64,000 nt of DNA from Peribacillus loiseleuriae (GCF_001183985.1 NZ_LFZW01000001.1:4741621-4805620), one strand, 5' to 3'; numbered from the stretch's first letter, positions 1 through 9,949 are shown. Made by a program: numbers and translations. The notes: a model not told the origin generated them from the sequence alone.

Positions 1-3000
1 GACCTTCTTTGCCCATTGCATCTTTGTAATAAGTATCAGTGGGTGTCGCGTCAGTTGCCTTAACAGTAACAGTGAAGCTTCCTGTTACACTCTTTTTTTC
101 GTCAGTTGCTGTTACTGCAATGATGTGACTGCCTTCTGCTAATTGAAGTGTGAGTGTAGATGAATTTTGATTAATCGTTCCTTTTGTCGATGTGAAAGTT
201 AGTTGATCATTATCGGGATCAGAAAAGTAATCCGTTAATAGAAGCGAGAGCTCTTCTCCTGTTTGAATGGTTTGATTGGTAAAGTTTTTCTTTTGAATAG
301 GTGCCCTATTTTCATCAGGATAAGAAGGAGAGCCAATAGGCTCCCCTTCCTTACTTGTAATCTTAATGTCTTTGGCACTCGCACCATTTTCATAGTTAAT
401 GGTTTGAATATTTTCAGCGCCCCTAATTTCTTTTACATGTGATCCGTCAATCGTAACTTCAGTAGCCTTGATCCCTTTAAAATCAATAATTGCCCCATCT
501 TTTTCTGGTTTGATGGTCACTTTTGTGTTCTCAAATCCGACACCGTGGAATTCTGCATACTCTCCTGTGAATAAGATGCCTTCTGTGATCACAGATTCGT
601 CGTCAAGAGTAATAGATACACTTGGTTTGGTAATCGTCAATTTCTTCGTTTTAAGGTTTTTAAGATTATAAATTTTCTCCGCTTCAATTGGTGCTACTAC
701 ATGATCTTTTGATAAGTCAATCTGAGCGAGTACCGGATCATGGTCACTTGCTCGTCCCGCCATATCAGTGAAGTCTGCATTAATATGTAGAATATCGATT
801 GCAGTTTGTTTAGCTAGATTATTGGATACTAAAATATGATCTAATACTTGTGAGTTCCCTTGATACACATATGTGTAACGATCAGAACGTTCCACTTTGT
901 TAATCATATTAGTCATAAGGCTTCCCTCGTGAATTTTCAGAGATTCAGAGAATTGGTAATCGTTAAAGTCACCAAGAGAAACAATATTGGCTTCTGGATT
1001 TTTCATTTTAATATCTTGAACAAAGCTATGGACAACATTTGCAATTTTGTGACGTTGCACTTCACTTCCATATACAGGTGGTTGCGTTGATCCAAATAAT
1101 GGTGTATCTCCTGATTTTGAATTCCAATGATTCGCAATCACAATGACACTTTCCCCTCGGAAATCAAACTGTGCTGCCAAAGGCTTACGACTGCTAGTAA
1201 ATGCACTGTTCGTTGGATCAATCCGGCCTGGATTATACGTTAATTTTCCATTCTCATAGCCAACAGCCGTTGTTGCATTCCCAGGTGAAACACCTTCAGT
1301 TAAAGTGACCCGTTCTGGATTGTATAAGAAGCCAACACGGATATTCGCATTTGGTGCTCCACCATCTTGATTATTAGCTGGGTCGATATTTACATATTTA
1401 TATTTTACTCCGCCAGCCTTACTAATCTCATTGATTAATCTTTCATAGCTTTGGTCCGCCTTTGAGTCACCTGCATCTTCCCCATTATTATCTTGAACTT
1501 CTGTAACACCGATAATATCCGGACTTTGCATGTCAGATGCAAAAGCCCTTGCTAACTTTTGTGCTTTATCAACTGTTGTAGATTTCGTATTATTAGAGAA
1601 GTTTTCCAAATTATACGAAGCAATAGTTAACTTATCATCTGCTTTTACAATCGTAGTTTTTTCAGGCTTTGCAGTTCCTTTTGAACGAGCTGTTTTCATT
1701 TCATCTAACGGAACATAGATTTTATAGTTTTGGAATGAATAACCGACAACGCCTGTAATCGGGCCTTTAAATGTATCACCTGTTGCTACTTCGAAATCAC
1801 GTGCTGGACCATTTGGCTCTAATCGAAATTGGATTCGGTTAGGATTTTGATTATTTTCTTCTAGTAATAGGCCACCGTGTAATGTATTTGTTGGCGCGTT
1901 TTCAAGAGCTGTAACAAGATCACCGTTTTCTTGAGGTGCTACTGCTTTAACGTTCCCCACTTGTACACGCATGCCCTCTAAGCTTTCCCAGAAATCAATA
2001 GCATCTGTTTCAGGGTTGAATACTTTTAATTCATCGCTATCGATATGTTGTGTAGGAAGGTTGTTCTCATCAATAATGATTGGCTTTGGTAATTCTACAT
2101 TATTTTTAACAACAGTAACCTTTCCACCCTGATCGTTACGAACATTGATTTGTGTCACTTTCATGTCCGTCTGTTGACGATCATCATACCCATCGATGGC
2201 ATATTCGCTTACAGTCCCTGAAACAGAAACTAAATCGCCAACTTTAATCGGCCAATTATTTTTGCCGCTATAGAGGATAATCCCTTCAGATGTCTTTGTA
2301 TCATTGTCTACTAATGCATCTGGCGTTTGAATATGATAGTAAGTTGATCCACTTAACTGAAATGAATAAGTAACAATTCCCTGCAAGTTTTCAACTGATT
2401 TCCCTGCAAATGGAGAGACGTGGCTAGCCCCTTGAATGTCATGAATTTGAAGGCTATCCGTGATTGAATATTCAAATTCCTTAACTTCGCTCATCGATCC
2501 ATCTTCCGCTTTCACAACTGCTTTGACGGTTGCATTTTTCTTAATTTCGATTGGCGCTACATATTTTATACCGTTCTTGATTGGATCTTTCCCATCTAAC
2601 GTGTAAAGGATTTCTGCATTTTTAGTATTCGTTGTTAATGTAACAGTCGTACCCCCTACAAATGTACCACTACCTGGATTAGCAGAAACAGGTTGGATAA
2701 CAGAACTATCTTCTACAATGTCTTGTAGTGAACGTGGAATGATTTGATAAGCATTATCGAATTGTTGGACAATCCCTGTAATCGACTCGTATGTGTTACC
2801 AACAACTAAACCTAATAGATTATTTTCATCACGAACGATAAATTCTGTTGTACCGTCAGTAGCTGTATAGTTATTGTTCGCATCTACATTTGTCAATGTA
2901 ACATGACTAGCCTGAACTAGAAGAGACTCGTTCTGTTCATTAACATCCGCACCTGTAACTTTTTTAGAAGTTGGTGCACCTACATTTACAGACTTTTTAA

Positions 3001-4111
3001 TAATGGTTGCACTATCTAATTGAAGTAATCCGCGATAATCAGCTAATTTTCCCGTTACTGTTACTTCATCTCCTACTGTTGCATCTAAACTAGTAGGGCG
3101 TACGGCAATTCCACCTGTAGCATCTTGAATGGAAATGGTATTTTTCAAATTTGCCGCTACAATTCCTTTGACAGTAACTGTTTCTCCTGGCGCTAGATTA
3201 CGTGCTTCCGAGATTGAAAGGACTCCGGATTCACTAACTAGTTTGTAATCAAACGATTTAATGTCACTATTAGCGAGACCGTCAGCAACTGCAAATGCTT
3301 TAAGTGTCATATCTTTGTCAATCACAATTGGTGCTGTATACTTCGTACTAGACGTCGTAGGCTCTGATCCATCCATTGTATAGTAGATCGTTGCTCCTCC
3401 AGTGTTTGTTGATAATGTGATTTCTGTACCTTTTGGGACACTTGATGATGGTGTAGAAACCATTACTGATTCAGCTTTATTTTCTACAGGTGTTGTTGCC
3501 TCACCATCCATTTCATGCCAACCTAAGTTCGTAAATGTATCTATGGGGAAGGACGTCCATTCAATAGCTGGATCGAAATCATCATCTGGATTTGCATCAC
3601 CTGTTATAATAGAACCCTTTCGAATTAGTGTAGAATCTATAGTCTTTACATCCGTTCCCCATGAAACACCTGGATCTTGTCCAACTTTTCCAATAGAATC
3701 GATAATTGTTCCGGATTTCTTTAGAACAATTGCATCATTACCATTAAAAGCAGTCACAGTGGAATTACTTAAATCCCCCTTACTTTTTAAATCTGCATTT
3801 GCACTTCCATGATAAATTACATATGTCTTCCCATGTTCCAATGTACCTGATAAATTCAATTTTGTTGGAGTTGTTTTTCCGTTTGCATATAATTCTAATG
3901 AATACTGACTTAAATCAATCGTTACTCCTGTACCATTGTAAAGTTCTAACGCCTTGTTATTACTACTTCCTTCGACATATTCAGAAATAATTAAGTCCGT
4001 GGCATTCGTGGCAGCTTGTGTTACTGATGGGAGCGCAGGTGCTACTAAACTTGCAACTAAACTTGCTGACAAAAAAGTATTTAATGGTTTTTTCCATTTG
4101 TTTTTACTCAT
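1..4111 (-). CDS. Secreted LTD / endonuclease-exonuclease-phosphatase family extracellular nuclease (partial)
   Basis: Open frame of about 1370 codons running off the left edge, so the C-terminus is missing. The N-terminus (MSKNKWKKPLNTFLSASLVA, then APALPSVTQA) is a signal peptide. It is followed by a lamin-tail domain (about residues 40-150, with ELYN and LELYANGK), two chitobiase-like repeats (YTLDGKDP type), OB-fold-like segments, and an endonuclease/exonuclease/phosphatase domain at about 830-1125 with SYNLENF, VTEVQDNNG, NHWNSKSGD, SLGDFND and GRASDHDPVL. An Ig-like repeat follows. This is the ExeM/YhcR-like extracellular DNase architecture, expected to degrade external DNA. Two ATGs lie close to AAGGAG; the first is only one base away, so the second (4111) is the better start. 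It follows a 5'-nucleotidase gene by 87 bp, which suggests a joint nucleic-acid scavenging role. Confidence 0.88.
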   Translation of the reverse strand, partial: MSKNKWKKPLNTFLSASLVASLVAPALPSVTQAATNATDLIISEYVEGSSNNKALELYNGTGVTIDLSQYSLELYANGKTTPTKLNLSGTLEHGKTYVIYHGSANADLKSKGDLSNSTVTAFNGNDAIVLKKSGTIIDSIGKVGQDPGVSWGTDVKTIDSTLIRKGSIITGDANPDDDFDPAIEWTSFPIDTFTNLGWHEMDGEATTPVENKAESVMVSTPSSSVPKGTEITLSTNTGGATIYYTMDGSEPTTSSTKYTAPIVIDKDMTLKAFAVADGLANSDIKSFDYKLVSESGVLSISEARNLAPGETVTVKGIVAANLKNTISIQDATGGIAVRPTSLDATVGDEVTVTGKLADYRGLLQLDSATIIKKSVNVGAPTSKKVTGADVNEQNESLLVQASHVTLTNVDANNNYTATDGTTEFIVRDENNLLGLVVGNTYESITGIVQQFDNAYQIIPRSLQDIVEDSSVIQPVSANPGSGTFVGGTTVTLTTNTKNAEILYTLDGKDPIKNGIKYVAPIEIKKNATVKAVVKAEDGSMSEVKEFEYSITDSLQIHDIQGASHVSPFAGKSVENLQGIVTYSFQLSGSTYYHIQTPDALVDNDTKTSEGIILYSGKNNWPIKVGDLVSVSGTVSEYAIDGYDDRQQTDMKVTQINVRNDQGGKVTVVKNNVELPKPIIIDENNLPTQHIDSDELKVFNPETDAIDFWESLEGMRVQVGNVKAVAPQENGDLVTALENAPTNTLHGGLLLEENNQNPNRIQFRLEPNGPARDFEVATGDTFKGPITGVVGYSFQNYKIYVPLDEMKTARSKGTAKPEKTTIVKADDKLTIASYNLENFSNNTKSTTVDKAQKLARAFASDMQSPDIIGVTEVQDNNGEDAGDSKADQSYERLINEISKAGGVKYKYVNIDPANNQDGGAPNANIRVGFLYNPERVTLTEGVSPGNATTAVGYENGKLTYNPGRIDPTNSAFTSSRKPLAAQFDFRGESVIVIANHWNSKSGDTPLFGSTQPPVYGSEVQRHKIANVVHSFVQDIKMKNPEANIVSLGDFNDYQFSESLKIHEGSLMTNMINKVERSDRYTYVYQGNSQVLDHILVSNNLAKQTAIDILHINADFTDMAGRASDHDPVLAQIDLSKDHVVAPIEAEKIYNLKNLKTKKLTITKPSVSITLDDESVITEGILFTGEYAEFHGVGFENTKVTIKPEKDGAIIDFKGIKATEVTIDGSHVKEIRGAENIQTINYENGASAKDIKITSKEGEPIGSPSYPDENRAPIQKKNFTNQTIQTGEELSLLLTDYFSDPDNDQLTFTSTKGTINQNSSTLTLQLAEGSHIIAVTATDEKKSVTGSFTVTVKATDATPTDTYYKDAMGKEG

Positions 4112-4149
4112 TTTAGCCATTCTCCTTCTATTAAGGGTTTACAATTTAG

Positions 4150-4190
4150 TTAAAACGCAAGCCTTCAACCTACTTGCTGAAGGCTTTGCA
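4150..4190 (-). terminator. Weak hairpin after the 5'-nucleotidase gene
   Basis: A 9-bp stem (AAGCCTTCA/TGAAGGCTT, loop 10) sits just past the stop of the 5'-nucleotidase gene, followed on the minus strand by a short TTTT run. It may only partly terminate, since the nuclease gene starts 40 bp further on. Confidence 0.45.
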
Positions 4191-4198
4191 AAAGTTAA

Positions 4199-6028
4199 TT
4201 ATAGAGTTGTTTCTCCTGTTACAGTAATACCTTCAATTTCAAAATTGTCTACATCAAGCCCTGACATATCCAAGTCACCTTCAACCGTGATATTCGAAAA
4301 TGAAACATTGTCTGCAAGAGTACCCGTAATAGTTAAATTACCTTTTACTACTGCATAGCCTAAAGATGCAATATTTGTCACTCTAACCGTTACATCACCG
4401 TTATAAACCTTAGGTGCTTCCTTTGTACCAGAGAATTCATTGCCCGCAATGTTTCCACCAGGAAGCTCAGTACCTGGATTTTCTTGGCCTGCAACGTCAA
4501 TAATACGACCTTCTACTTCTGGATTAACATTTTCTAAAGCTTTCATGTGTTCAGCAAGGTTTTCCCAATCTGAAAGTCCTAAATCTGTAACACGGCCCTC
4601 TTCATAAGCCTTTTTGAAGACATCATATCCGTCTCCACCTTTAGCTGTAAATGCATTTGTTGCAATCGTGTATGCTTCACTATCTTTGATTTCCGTATAA
4701 GTACCATCAGCATTTTTGTATTTGATCGATACGACACGTTGTCCAGCAGGTTTAGAAGAATCAAAGGTTACTTTTGCACCTGACACATGAAGGAAACCAC
4801 CATTTTCAACTGGGAATGGTTTGAAACTAATTTCAAAGGCTTCTTTTAATTCAGCACCTGTTACTCTCATCGTTGCTAATGTGTTGCCGAATGGAAGAAC
4901 AGCGATTACTTCACCAACTGTAATTGGCCCTGCGTTGATCGCTTCTCGAATTCCACCACCGTTTTGGAACGCCATTACAACTTCTGGATTGTAATCTTTC
5001 GCTTTCTCAAGCATACCATCCGTGATTAAGTTACCTAATGGTGTTTCATTTTTACGTACACTTGACACTGGATTATCTGTACTTGTGCGTGGGTTTTCTA
5101 ATGCTTTGACTGCAGTTGCGCCAGTTGGTTTGGTTTTTACTTCTTCAATTTTAGAAGAGTATTCTTTAAGCATTTCGGCAGCTTCAGGATCTTCTTTCTT
5201 ATCCGCTACCTTGATTAATTCACCTGCTTGTCCAACGATTTTACCTTTTTCGTCAAATTCTACATCAAGTGTTCCCAAGAAATCGCTGTATTGATAGGCT
5301 TGAACAATGACTGTTGGATCTTTCTTTATCCCATTTTTATCTTTATCAATGACAACAGGTTTGTTCAATTGCGTATGGCTATGCCCACCGACAATGACAT
5401 CAATGCCATCAACTTGAGCAGCTAACTCTAAATCATTGTCATATACTGGATTATCATCATATCCAATGTGCGTGATAGCTACGATCTTGTTAACACCTTG
5501 TCCTTCAAATGCTTTGACTGCTTTGTTAGCTTCCTCAATGTAGTCCTTAAATTTCACATCTCCAGGACTTGAAATATCGGCTGTTTCTGCAGTCGTTAGC
5601 CCGAAGAACCCAACCTTTTCACCATCAATTTCTTTAATAATTCCATTATAAATCTTCCCTTTTTCCGGTTCACTTGAAATTAGATCACTGAATAGCCCTT
5701 TTAGATTAGCATCTTTTGTAAAGTCTACATTCGAACTAACAAATGGGAATTTAGCTCCTTTAATAAAGTCCGCTAATGCTTTATGCCCCTCAGGACTTGA
5801 GCCTAAATCAAATTCATGATTACCAAAAGTCATCAAGTCATATTCCATTAAATTCATAAACTGAAGATCAGCTTGTCCTTTAAACTCATTGAAATACAAT
5901 GTTCCTGAGAATACATCTCCAGCATCGATTAGCAATGCTTTGGGTTTCTTAGTTCTAACCTCCTTCACAGCCGTGACTCTTTTAGCCACATTGTCTAAGT
6001 GTGCATGAGTATCATTCGTGTGCATCAA
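4199..6028 (-). CDS. 5'-nucleotidase / metallophosphatase (UshA-YfkN type), 5'-truncated
   Basis: 609 codons from a TTG. Metallophosphatase motifs are intact: HTNDTHAHLDN at the very start, DAGDVFSG, GNHEF and GGHSHT in the first ~220 residues. The 5'-nucleotidase C-terminal domain spans roughly residues 300-500 (NLITDGML, NGGGIR, TNAFTAKGGDGYD), followed by a beta-rich tail. Family members are exported and cleave nucleotide phosphates outside the cell, but this copy has no signal peptide. The frame upstream of HTND reads SKENFKLSLM, typical of a mature N-terminus, then meets a stop inside a group II intron remnant. The 5' exon has therefore been lost and no good ribosome site is seen. Either it is a recent pseudogene or it makes a non-exported protein. 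The catalytic domain itself shows no decay. Confidence 0.8.
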   Translation of the reverse strand: MMHTNDTHAHLDNVAKRVTAVKEVRTKKPKALLIDAGDVFSGTLYFNEFKGQADLQFMNLMEYDLMTFGNHEFDLGSSPEGHKALADFIKGAKFPFVSSNVDFTKDANLKGLFSDLISSEPEKGKIYNGIIKEIDGEKVGFFGLTTAETADISSPGDVKFKDYIEEANKAVKAFEGQGVNKIVAITHIGYDDNPVYDNDLELAAQVDGIDVIVGGHSHTQLNKPVVIDKDKNGIKKDPTVIVQAYQYSDFLGTLDVEFDEKGKIVGQAGELIKVADKKEDPEAAEMLKEYSSKIEEVKTKPTGATAVKALENPRTSTDNPVSSVRKNETPLGNLITDGMLEKAKDYNPEVVMAFQNGGGIREAINAGPITVGEVIAVLPFGNTLATMRVTGAELKEAFEISFKPFPVENGGFLHVSGAKVTFDSSKPAGQRVVSIKYKNADGTYTEIKDSEAYTIATNAFTAKGGDGYDVFKKAYEEGRVTDLGLSDWENLAEHMKALENVNPEVEGRIIDVAGQENPGTELPGGNIAGNEFSGTKEAPKVYNGDVTVRVTNIASLGYAVVKGNLTITGTLADNVSFSNITVEGDLDMSGLDVDNFEIEGITVTGETTL

Positions 6029-6052
6029 TGATAATTTAAAGTTTTCTTTGCT

Positions 6053-6131
6053 ATTCCCGTCTTATACCACATTCTTGTGGTTTTCGGTTCGGGCCTACAC
6101 CGTACGGGCGACTTTCATCGCATACGGCGTG
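6053..6131 (-). mobile_element. Group II intron 3' remnant (domains V and VI)
   Basis: On the minus strand the sequence folds as a textbook group II domain V. The lower stem ACGCCGTAT pairs with GTACGGTGT, there is a 2-nt bulge, and the upper stem GCGAT-GAAA-GTCGC carries a GAAA tetraloop; the catalytic triad reads CGC. It is followed by a domain VI-like helix (outer CCCG/CGGG, inner ACCACA/TGTGGT at 6066-6081) with unpaired A residues. Nothing of domains I-IV or a maturase is found upstream, so only the 3' tip survives. It abuts the truncated 5'-nucleotidase gene exactly where its exon resumes. Confidence 0.75.
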
Positions 6132-6278
6132 CCATCAGTAGCACTATCTTCCTTTTATTTCCCCAATCAAAATATAACATTATTATGTGGAAATCTTATT
6201 AAGGCTTTGTAAAAGTACGTAAATATTACCATTGAAATTATTTACATAGATACTTTTATTTGGCGAATTAACCACATC

Positions 6279-6328
6279 AAAAAACCTACCCTTTACTATT
6301 GATTATAGTAAAAGGGTAGGCTTTTTTG
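6279..6328 (-). terminator. Rho-independent terminator (bidirectional)
   Basis: Long stem: AAAAAACCTACCCTTTACTAT faces ATAGTAAAAGGGTAGGCTTTT (written as two arms; one A bulged), with T-runs on either side. It lies 30 bp after the stop of the SLH protein gene. Confidence 0.85.
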
Positions 6329-6359
6329 ACCTGTCTTGATAGTTATCTTGCTTCCTATA

Positions 6360-8582
6360 TTATTTTATGTCATTCATTAATTTAGCTGAAACTAGGAATT
6401 CAGCAAGAATTTTTGCCATTTGGTCACGTTTCGTGTTGCCATTCGGATCAAACGTTCCATTATCTTTACCACCAAAGATTCCTGCTTGGTAAACCGCTTC
6501 TACGCTTTCTTTCGCCCAAGCTCCTACTTTGCTAGCATCTTTGAAATCTCCAATTTTCTTCTTCTTATCTAATTGAGTAGCGTCAAAGTTAATAAAGTCC
6601 AAGTTCATTGCACGATGAATCATAGTAGCGGCTTCAGCACGAGTAATTTTATCATTCGGTGCAAAACGCCCATTTTCCTTACCATAGATAATGCCATAGT
6701 TAACAGCAGCCATCACTTCGTCTTTTGCATTGAACCACTCATTTCCTTTTACATCTTTAAAGTGGTTATCGTATTTTGCAGCTGGTAGCCCAAGTGCACG
6801 TACAAGAAGAACAGTAAATTGAGCACGAGTCATATCCTCTTGGGGAGCATACTTCCCATTGTCATTCCCGGCAATAATGTACTTAGAAGCTAGAGTGTCA
6901 ATATATTTTTCAGCCCAGTGCTTCTTATCGACATCAGGAAACGTTTTATCGTTTTCTACGATGGTATATTTCGAGTTTGTTAGTGATTTAATTGTTGCTG
7001 TTTTTCCATTAAAAAGAGTTGGAAGAGAAGAAAAAGTACCATCTTCATTCAGCTTAACCGCTACAGATCTTCCAGCGTTAAAATTATTCTCACTCACAAT
7101 ATCACGCTCTACATACGTACTGAATGTGGCAACAGATTCTTTCTTATCACCTGAAACTGCTTCTACTGTAAATTCGATCACTTTAGAAACAGGCTTCAAT
7201 TTATTCTTGCCAACTGTATCCGCTACAGCCTTCGCATCGACAACATTAACCGATACAATGATTTGAACATCACTTTCATTTACACCAAGTTTCTTAGCAA
7301 GTACTGCCACATTAATTTCTGTTGCAGGAAGCTTGTAGCTAGCCTCGTCCGTCAGAACTTCTACAATGGCTTTTTTATTTTTCTTAGCTAATTCGGTAAA
7401 TAAAGAAGCTGGAACACTTGCCTTTACCTCAACACCTGCAGCTCCCTTTTCAAGTTTCAAAGGTACAACGCTTTTTTCAGAAGTGATTAGATCAACGATA
7501 CCTTGGACCTTATCGGCTGAAATTTTAGTTATAACGGCACCATTTTCCGTTACCTTTTCTGTTGAACCAGCAGGAAGTTCAATTTTACCTGGTTTTTCTG
7601 GGATAGGTGGTGTTACTGGTCCACCGCCACCTCCGCCTGAATTTCCAACTTTAACATTAACATCCGTTAACTTGCTAAGTTTAATTCCATCTATTGTTGC
7701 GTATACGTCAACTGTACCATTTGCTTTAGGTTGAAGTGTATTTCCTGAGAATGTAGCAATGTTTGGATTGCTAGTCTCCCATTTAATGCTCGTGGTAAAT
7801 GAAACCGTAGTGCTAATTCCAGCCTTATTAACAGGTACATTTAAAGTAAATTTATTGTTATTATTACTTATCGTTGCCCCTTTTTCACTGAAAGCACTTT
7901 GCATCATTGCTGATCTGTAATCTTTGTTAGGATCAATCTTAGAATTATTTAAATTTTCTTGTAATAAAAATAACTTCTCTACAGAAAGGTCAATATCCGA
8001 CAATTTCCCTTGAAGTTTTGAATATTGTCCGGATTTTAATGTCGTGCTTACAGCATTACTGATAACCGCTGAATACGACATGCTTCCCTTTAAAGCCTCT
8101 GCAATAATAGCGGTCTCAAGATTTCCTTCTAAATCTTTAACAAATGAAATGAGTTGATCTGCTACAACATTCCCATCATTATCAAATACAGTATTAAAGT
8201 CTGTTGCATTTTCACCTCTAAAATCTTTAATAGCTTGTGCTAAAGCGTTAGAAGAACTGTATTTTGTGTAAATTAGAGCAGCTGTATTATTTAATAGATT
8301 TGTAAATGCCGTTTTCTCTTTTTCTGAAGACAGATTAATAACTCCACCAGCAGCAGAATTAATCTGATCAAATGTAAGTGTGGGAATACTAGGTGTAAAA
8401 TTAGCAGCTTTATAAAAGATAAAGAACCTTTCAGCGAGAGTATTAATCTCTTGATCGATGGTTGTAGCAGCTTTTACCTGAGTTGGTTGCACTATTACCC
8501 CTGTCGTCACAATCGGAGCAACTGCAATCGTTGTGGCTAACATAGCTTGTAAACCCTTTTTACTTAATGGATATTTTTTCAC
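6360..8582 (-). CDS. SLH-domain cell-surface protein
   Basis: 740 residues from a GTG start placed 8 bp after AGGTGA. The N-terminus (MKKYPLSKKGLQAML... VKAATT) is a signal peptide. A helical region (about 40-230) is followed by an Ig-like/Big2 segment (SIKWETSNPNIATFSGNTL), a GGGGGG-Pro hinge near residue 318, and a beta-rich middle. Three C-terminal SLH repeats (about 550-735) carry FPDVDKKHWAEKYI, FKDVKGNEWFNAKD and FKDASKVGAWAKES with ITRAEAA/TRAQF motifs. SLH repeats bind pyruvylated secondary cell wall polymer, so the protein should sit on the cell wall. Its specific function is not recognised. Confidence 0.9.
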   Translation of the reverse strand: MKKYPLSKKGLQAMLATTIAVAPIVTTGVIVQPTQVKAATTIDQEINTLAERFFIFYKAANFTPSIPTLTFDQINSAAGGVINLSSEKEKTAFTNLLNNTAALIYTKYSSSNALAQAIKDFRGENATDFNTVFDNDGNVVADQLISFVKDLEGNLETAIIAEALKGSMSYSAVISNAVSTTLKSGQYSKLQGKLSDIDLSVEKLFLLQENLNNSKIDPNKDYRSAMMQSAFSEKGATISNNNNKFTLNVPVNKAGISTTVSFTTSIKWETSNPNIATFSGNTLQPKANGTVDVYATIDGIKLSKLTDVNVKVGNSGGGGGGPVTPPIPEKPGKIELPAGSTEKVTENGAVITKISADKVQGIVDLITSEKSVVPLKLEKGAAGVEVKASVPASLFTELAKKNKKAIVEVLTDEASYKLPATEINVAVLAKKLGVNESDVQIIVSVNVVDAKAVADTVGKNKLKPVSKVIEFTVEAVSGDKKESVATFSTYVERDIVSENNFNAGRSVAVKLNEDGTFSSLPTLFNGKTATIKSLTNSKYTIVENDKTFPDVDKKHWAEKYIDTLASKYIIAGNDNGKYAPQEDMTRAQFTVLLVRALGLPAAKYDNHFKDVKGNEWFNAKDEVMAAVNYGIIYGKENGRFAPNDKITRAEAATMIHRAMNLDFINFDATQLDKKKKIGDFKDASKVGAWAKESVEAVYQAGIFGGKDNGTFDPNGNTKRDQMAKILAEFLVSAKLMNDIK

Positions 8583-8835
8583 TTTCTACTTCACCTCATA
8601 TGTATTATTCTAATGACCCCTGTCATTATTCAGCCAATATTAACGAATTTTGGCATCTACAGTAATAGAATAATAATACTTGATTAATTTGGCAAAATCA
8701 ATGACAATAGTAATATTATACAAATAACTATTACTTTAGAAACATTTCTAATGACTCATTACTTTTTAGAAATATATCTTCTGTTTATAGTAGAATTTAT
8801 AATAACTAGAGTATGAAAGGGGAACACTCAAAAGT

Positions 8836-9573
8836 ATGAGAAAGTCCTGGAAAATAATTATTTCATTAATCCTAATTATCTTGATTGGCGGAGGTGGCAC
8901 AGCCTATTACTTTTTAAAACTTAAAACGTATGATGTAGCTGATGAAAAGGTAGAAAAAATTACCGATGCAAAGTATGACATTTTGCTTCCAAATGAAACT
9001 GGTAAGAACGATGCCTCAGGAATGGTAACAGAAGTAAATAAGCCCTCCACTACTAACAATCCAGATACTAACAATATAGAAACAAACGTAACACAAAGTC
9101 ATTCCAAAACTGATGACACCAATCATTCTAATGGCTCAACTCAAAAAACGAATATTGGCAGCACAACTAATAATGATACTTCAGGGACAGATAAGAAAAG
9201 TGTCAATCAATCAACTAAGGTTACCGTTGCTAGCATAAAGCAAAAGTATCGTCCTTCTTTTGAATATTTACAAAGTCAAGCAAACGGAAAAGTCGATGCA
9301 CTCGTCTCACAAGCTTATGGAGAATATCAAACAAAGAAGAAAAATGGTGAATCAATATCAATTCCCTATTTCTATCAAAAATATAGCTCCGCAAGTAAGG
9401 TATTGGAAGGAAATACAGACGCCGCTTTTCATACGATTTTTTCTGCATTACAAAATGATTTGAAAAAAAATGGCTATAGCTCGTCAGAAGCTAATAGTTT
9501 CAAAGAGGAATACGAAGCAACTAAAAAAGCAAGAGAATCAGCTCTGCTAAACAAAGTGAAAGAAGCTCTATAG
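8836..9573 (+). CDS. Single-pass membrane protein with Thr/Asn/Ser-rich linker, function unknown
   Basis: 245 residues. One transmembrane segment (about 6-27, IIISLILIILIGGGGTAYYF) follows a short positive N-terminus, so the bulk should be outside. A low-complexity Asn/Thr/Ser/Asp-rich linker (about 55-135) leads to a helical C-terminal domain (about 140-245, YLQSQANGKVDALVSQAYGEY...). No catalytic motif is seen. It is transcribed divergently from the SLH gene across a 250-bp AT-rich gap and is followed by a strong terminator. Family not recognised; a surface tether or sensor is possible but unsupported. Confidence 0.75.
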   Translation: MRKSWKIIISLILIILIGGGGTAYYFLKLKTYDVADEKVEKITDAKYDILLPNETGKNDASGMVTEVNKPSTTNNPDTNNIETNVTQSHSKTDDTNHSNGSTQKTNIGSTTNNDTSGTDKKSVNQSTKVTVASIKQKYRPSFEYLQSQANGKVDALVSQAYGEYQTKKKNGESISIPYFYQKYSSASKVLEGNTDAAFHTIFSALQNDLKKNGYSSSEANSFKEEYEATKKARESALLNKVKEAL

Positions 9574-9596
9574 CACCAAAAACAAAGCATGTTCAT

Positions 9597-9949
9597 GGAA
9601 ATAGGGAAGACAGAGCTACCGCCAAAATTGGCGGTGGCTCTTCTTTTGAACCTACTTGCACTTCAATATTTTCGAAGCTTTTCGAGACAATGGGCGCCTT
9701 ATTTACTTTAGGAGCGAAAGGGGATGAAATTTTATCCCCTTGTAAAGTCGCTGAATTCTTAATCTAGATTCCATCTTTAACAATTGCATCCGCTTCTACA
9801 ATAACGAAGGAGTCTTCTGTGCCAACTTCAAATTTCTTCGTTTTAGAACCTGCAATCGTGTAAATCTCTGGTACAGACTCTTTTTTTCCTTTTAAATCTG
9901 TTTGGATGAGTACTGGGTCGTGGTCACTCGCTCGTCCATGCTGCTCCAT
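9597..9949 (-). pseudogene. Remnant of a second extracellular nuclease gene
   Basis: One minus-strand frame opens with GRASDHDPVLIQTDL, the same terminal motif as the nuclease at the left edge (GRASDHDPVLAQIDL). It continues as EIYTIAGSKTKKFEVG, meets TAG at 9764-9766, then continues in frame with NKAPIVSKSFENIEVQ, which matches the NRAPIQKKNFTNQTIQ segment of the intact copy. The 5' four-fifths of the gene are absent. This is a decayed paralogue or recombination scar, not a small gene. Confidence 0.8.
9612..9648 (+). terminator. Terminator of the membrane-protein gene
   Basis: Perfect 12-bp stem AGAGCTACCGCC / GGCGGTGGCTCT (one G-T pair) with loop AAAATT, followed by TCTTTT, 38 bp after the stop. 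Confidence 0.85.

Noticed and set aside
3402-3812. Plus-strand frame of 136 codons
   Set aside because: Antisense to the nuclease gene, which is clearly coding; no ribosome site or domain.
8836-9573. Antisense frames 9230-9448 and 9260-9463 as separate small genes
   Set aside because: They overlap a well-formed membrane-protein gene and have no own signals.
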